In this document: in pieces, positions 63,033 through 64,000 of the stretch
How positions within the stretch are numbered: the stretch's first letter is position 1
Layout of the letters: each line of letters starts with the position of its first letter
Source of the DNA: Cheilinus undulatus
Lineage: Eukaryota; Chordata; Actinopteri; Labriformes; Labridae
Reading direction: 5' to 3'
Assembly (NCBI RefSeq): GCF_018320785.1
Contig: NC_054871.1
Coordinates: forward strand, 17,232,339-17,296,338
Length of the DNA stretch: 64,000 bases
Translations under genes and position numbers: made by a program
The notes under the pieces: model-generated
Seen by the model: only the letters and a program-made list of their open reading frames with translations
Database searches by the model: none
What the model was told of the DNA's origin: nothing

Positions 63033-64000
63033 CTGTAACAAAGTTAAATCAGCTGTTTTATTGTGTCTGACTGAACAATAAAGATAAAAAAAAAATCTTA
63101 AAAAAGACAAATACATCAGCAGAATGGTTAGCTGCTTAAGTTTCCTTTTTAAAAAAAATCATTCAATCTTTCCAGCAATCAACAAATCAATCTTCGCCGC
63201 TGTAGCGCTGCAAGTCAAAACTTTGGTGTACATGATGTGGTATTGGACAAGCACACCTTTTAGTTAACAAAGTTTGTGAGTTTATAGGATTGTTTAAGAA
63301 TCAGTCAGCCTGTTACCGTGCAGACGTTCATATTTTTTGTTCTTTTGTGTAAAGAATATGAAGTCACTGTTTCATGGGGGCATAGGCTCTAAGGATTTAT
63401 ACAGGGTGTACAATGCTAGCATGAACTCAGCTTTCCCTCTATGGAGACAAACCACTGCTGGCTCATAATCATGTAAGCAACTGAGCATGGCTGTAGATTT
63501 TGACTTAACACCCAGTCAGTCCTTTGGATTTCTGTCTGTGTGCCATCGACTTCTCCACCACTGTTTCACTGAATGACATTTCAAATCATAACCCATCATC
63601 AACTTTAGTGATTCATGTTCAGAAATTTCTGATTGGAGCCGTCATCTTCAGTGACTTACTCCTATTACCTCTGTGTACGTGTAAGCTTGTGTCTAATGTC
63701 CACTCTAACTATTCAGCTAAACTGACAAGTGAAAGGATCTGCAGAAACCTTCAAGAAGTGCATTATTTATGGAAATGTCTTTTGGTATCCAATCTCTGGT
63801 GTGAGGTGGCCAGTGCACTGAAAATATTTTGGCATCTCCTGGAGAAAACCAGACTGGACTTTATCATTTCAACAGCTGTGTATCGACAGCGATACACATT
63901 TGGTTCTGTGACGACCCAGCATGAAAATACTGGTTTAACTGTGATAGAGATATCGCTCATATAGGAAGATAATGATCTGTAGATCCTGGTATCCACTATG
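63033..64000 (-). other. ptprc: ptprc intron at the window end
   Basis: Begins upstream of the acceptor TTACAG at the first ptprc exon seen. No further exon was recognised on the minus strand. The ORF at 63524-63964 on the plus strand lacks family features. Confidence 0.45.

Noticed and set aside
63524-63964. 146-residue plus-strand ORF near the window end
   Set aside because: No recognised family; antisense within a ptprc intron.

Overview
This is a vertebrate nuclear sequence, almost certainly from a teleost fish. Genes are split into small exons with GT-AG introns in compatible phases. The spaces between them are packed with fish-type DNA transposons (Tc1/mariner, hAT, Harbinger-like MITEs), a teleost tRNA-headed SINE and simple repeats. 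No prokaryotic operons, CRISPR array or plasmid features are present.

Four protein-coding genes can be read. (1) The last coding exon of ano8 (anoctamin-8) on the plus strand, 1878-2630. (2) A complete dda1 on the minus strand, 11515-13929: five coding exons, 102 codons, convergent with ano8. (3) A complete abhd8 coding region on the plus strand, 32379-42887: four coding exons, 480 codons, with a candidate non-coding first exon near 22.6-22.9 kb. (4) The 3' two-thirds of ptprc (CD45) on the minus strand, 63032-47255: 21 exons whose phases all join. They encode the end of the fibronectin-III ectodomain, the transmembrane helix, two phosphatase domains and the tail. Its 5' exons lie beyond the window. 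ANO8, DDA1 and ABHD8 are also neighbours in human; ptprc next to them is, as far as I know, not the mammalian arrangement.

Between dda1 and abhd8 (17.3-20.9 kb) lies a decayed, intron-containing fragment of a kinesin heavy chain (kif5) coiled-coil region. It has a nonsense codon, frameshifts and a 175-bp palindromic MITE inside one exon. Just downstream are a cluster of tRNA-like units on the minus strand (21.1-21.8 kb) and a 60-bp tandem repeat.

Mobile elements take up much of the non-coding DNA and are often nested: a Tc1 copy inside a hAT element (3770-5492), a hAT inside a hAT (28955-30381), a MITE inside a hAT (35544-37055) and a solo LTR inside a hAT (60039-61551). Most hAT copies have recognisable 8-bp target duplications and none encodes a transposase. 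A Tc1 copy at 23740-25065 has become a fold-back element whose two ends are both the 3' half of the transposon.

The genes do not form one pathway. ano8 encodes an ER/plasma-membrane protein, dda1 a CRL4 ubiquitin-ligase subunit, abhd8 an alpha/beta-hydrolase and ptprc a leukocyte receptor phosphatase. I did not find a new biological system; the most unusual items are the kif5 relic, the tRNA-like cluster, the fold-back Tc1 and the CD45 D2 active-site loop.
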